Source: Methanobacteriota archaeon
GTDB taxonomy: Archaea > Altiarchaeota > Altiarchaeia > IMC4 > QMZM01
Assembly (NCBI GenBank): GCA_021731385.1
Contig: JAKFXM010000012.1
Location: 1,202-6,829 of the forward strand
Direction: 5' to 3'
Length of the DNA: 5,628 nt
Below the pieces are notes generated by a model. It was not told where the DNA came from. It made no database searches and saw nothing but the letters and a program-made list of their open reading frames with translations. Shown here piece by piece: positions 5,437-5,628 of this stretch. Position 1 is the first letter of the stretch, and each line of letters begins with the position of its first letter. The translations under genes and the position numbers were made by a program.

Positions 5437-5490
5437 ATATGAATTTCCAAAGGAAATTCATAGCTATGATTTTGCTTTGCAAAATCATAT
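5437..5490. repeat. Two-hairpin palindromic module III
   Basis: The first hairpin pairs TATGAATTTCC (5438-5448) with GGAAATTCATA (5452-5462) around AAA. The second pairs TATGATTTTGC (5465-5475) with GCAAAATCATA (5479-5489) around TTT. Only GC (5463-5464) separates them, giving the palindromic linker ATAGCTAT. The outer flanks ATAT/ATAT (5437-5440, 5487-5490) are complementary. Relative to module I, the flanking trinucleotide has changed from TAC/GTA to TAT/ATA at all four positions, which keeps every pairing. Confidence 0.87.
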
Positions 5491-5531
5491 TATTAAACCT
5501 GAAAATTTCGGGCCCGTGGCTCTGCAAAAAA

Positions 5532-5585
5532 CCCTTTTTCTTTTGGTAAAAAGAAAAAGTGTTTTTATTCCCAAAAAGAAAAACA
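5532..5585. repeat. Small repeat element, copy E2
   Basis: This is the full-length relative of the element at 3248-3290. CTTTTTCTTTT (5534-5544) pairs with AAAAGAAAAAG (5549-5559) around GGTA. TGTTTTT (5560-5566) pairs with AAAAACA (5579-5585) around a loop containing TCCCAAAAAG. It therefore also has a two-stem form, without the palindromic linker of the other modules. The T5 runs could terminate transcription from either direction. Confidence 0.6.
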
Positions 5586-5628
5586 TTAAATTCAATTAAT
5601 AATTAGAATTCCTTAATCTTTATTTATA
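5586..5628. other. AT-rich tail of the window
   Basis: These bases are almost entirely A and T with no open reading frame. A weak inverted pair, AATTC and GAATT, flanks AATTAATAATTA. The end reads into TTTATTTATA, which could be a promoter for a gene beyond the window; nothing firmer can be said. Confidence 0.3.

Noticed and set aside
5498..5512. Hairpin CCTGAA-AAT-TTCGGG
   Set aside because: The stem is only 6 bp and needs a G-T wobble. It lacks a partner hairpin or linker, so it is not counted as part of the palindrome family.

Overview
This window looks like chromosomal DNA from an AT-rich archaeon. The evidence is an archaeal-type FtsZ, a type IA DNA topoisomerase I with the archaeal layout (Toprim start, SYPRT active-site block, two C-terminal four-cysteine zinc ribbons), heavy use of AGA/AGG arginine and ATA isoleucine codons, and short divergent intergenic DNA with TATA-like boxes. 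I cannot place it more finely; a euryarchaeal or DPANN lineage would fit.

Layout. From 1 to 2134, on the minus strand, there are two head-to-tail copies of ftsZ. The right copy (1034-2134) is complete. The left copy (1-1004) runs off the window edge. They are identical base for base over 1014 bp, with a repeat period of 1130 bp. From 2135 to 2583 there is a gene-free stretch of about 450 bp, packed at its right end with perfect short hairpins. From 2584 to 3138, on the minus strand, is a small P-loop kinase related to dephospho-CoA/deoxynucleotide kinases. A 60-bp divergent promoter region follows, then topA on the plus strand (native start 3304, stop 5358). The first 51 bp around the topA start are duplicated, with a small repeat element wedged between the copies. 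The last 270 bp are gene-free and carry more hairpins, a T-tract and a second copy of the small repeat element.

The genes are housekeeping: cell division (FtsZ), nucleotide or coenzyme phosphorylation (kinase) and relaxation of DNA supercoils (TopA). Nothing suggests they form one pathway.

The unusual content is non-coding. Three compact two-hairpin modules (2425-2480, 2509-2566, 5437-5490) share one architecture although their stem sequences differ: flank, hairpin, 8-nt palindromic linker, hairpin, complementary flank. Further single hairpins supply the last codons and stop codons of both topA and the kinase gene. A separate CCCTTT...GTGTTT...CCCAAA element occurs twice, and its complementary tracts shrink together. 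These look like families of small palindromic repeats that have colonised gene borders. The identical ftsZ pair is either a very recent duplication or an assembly artefact, which sequence alone cannot decide.
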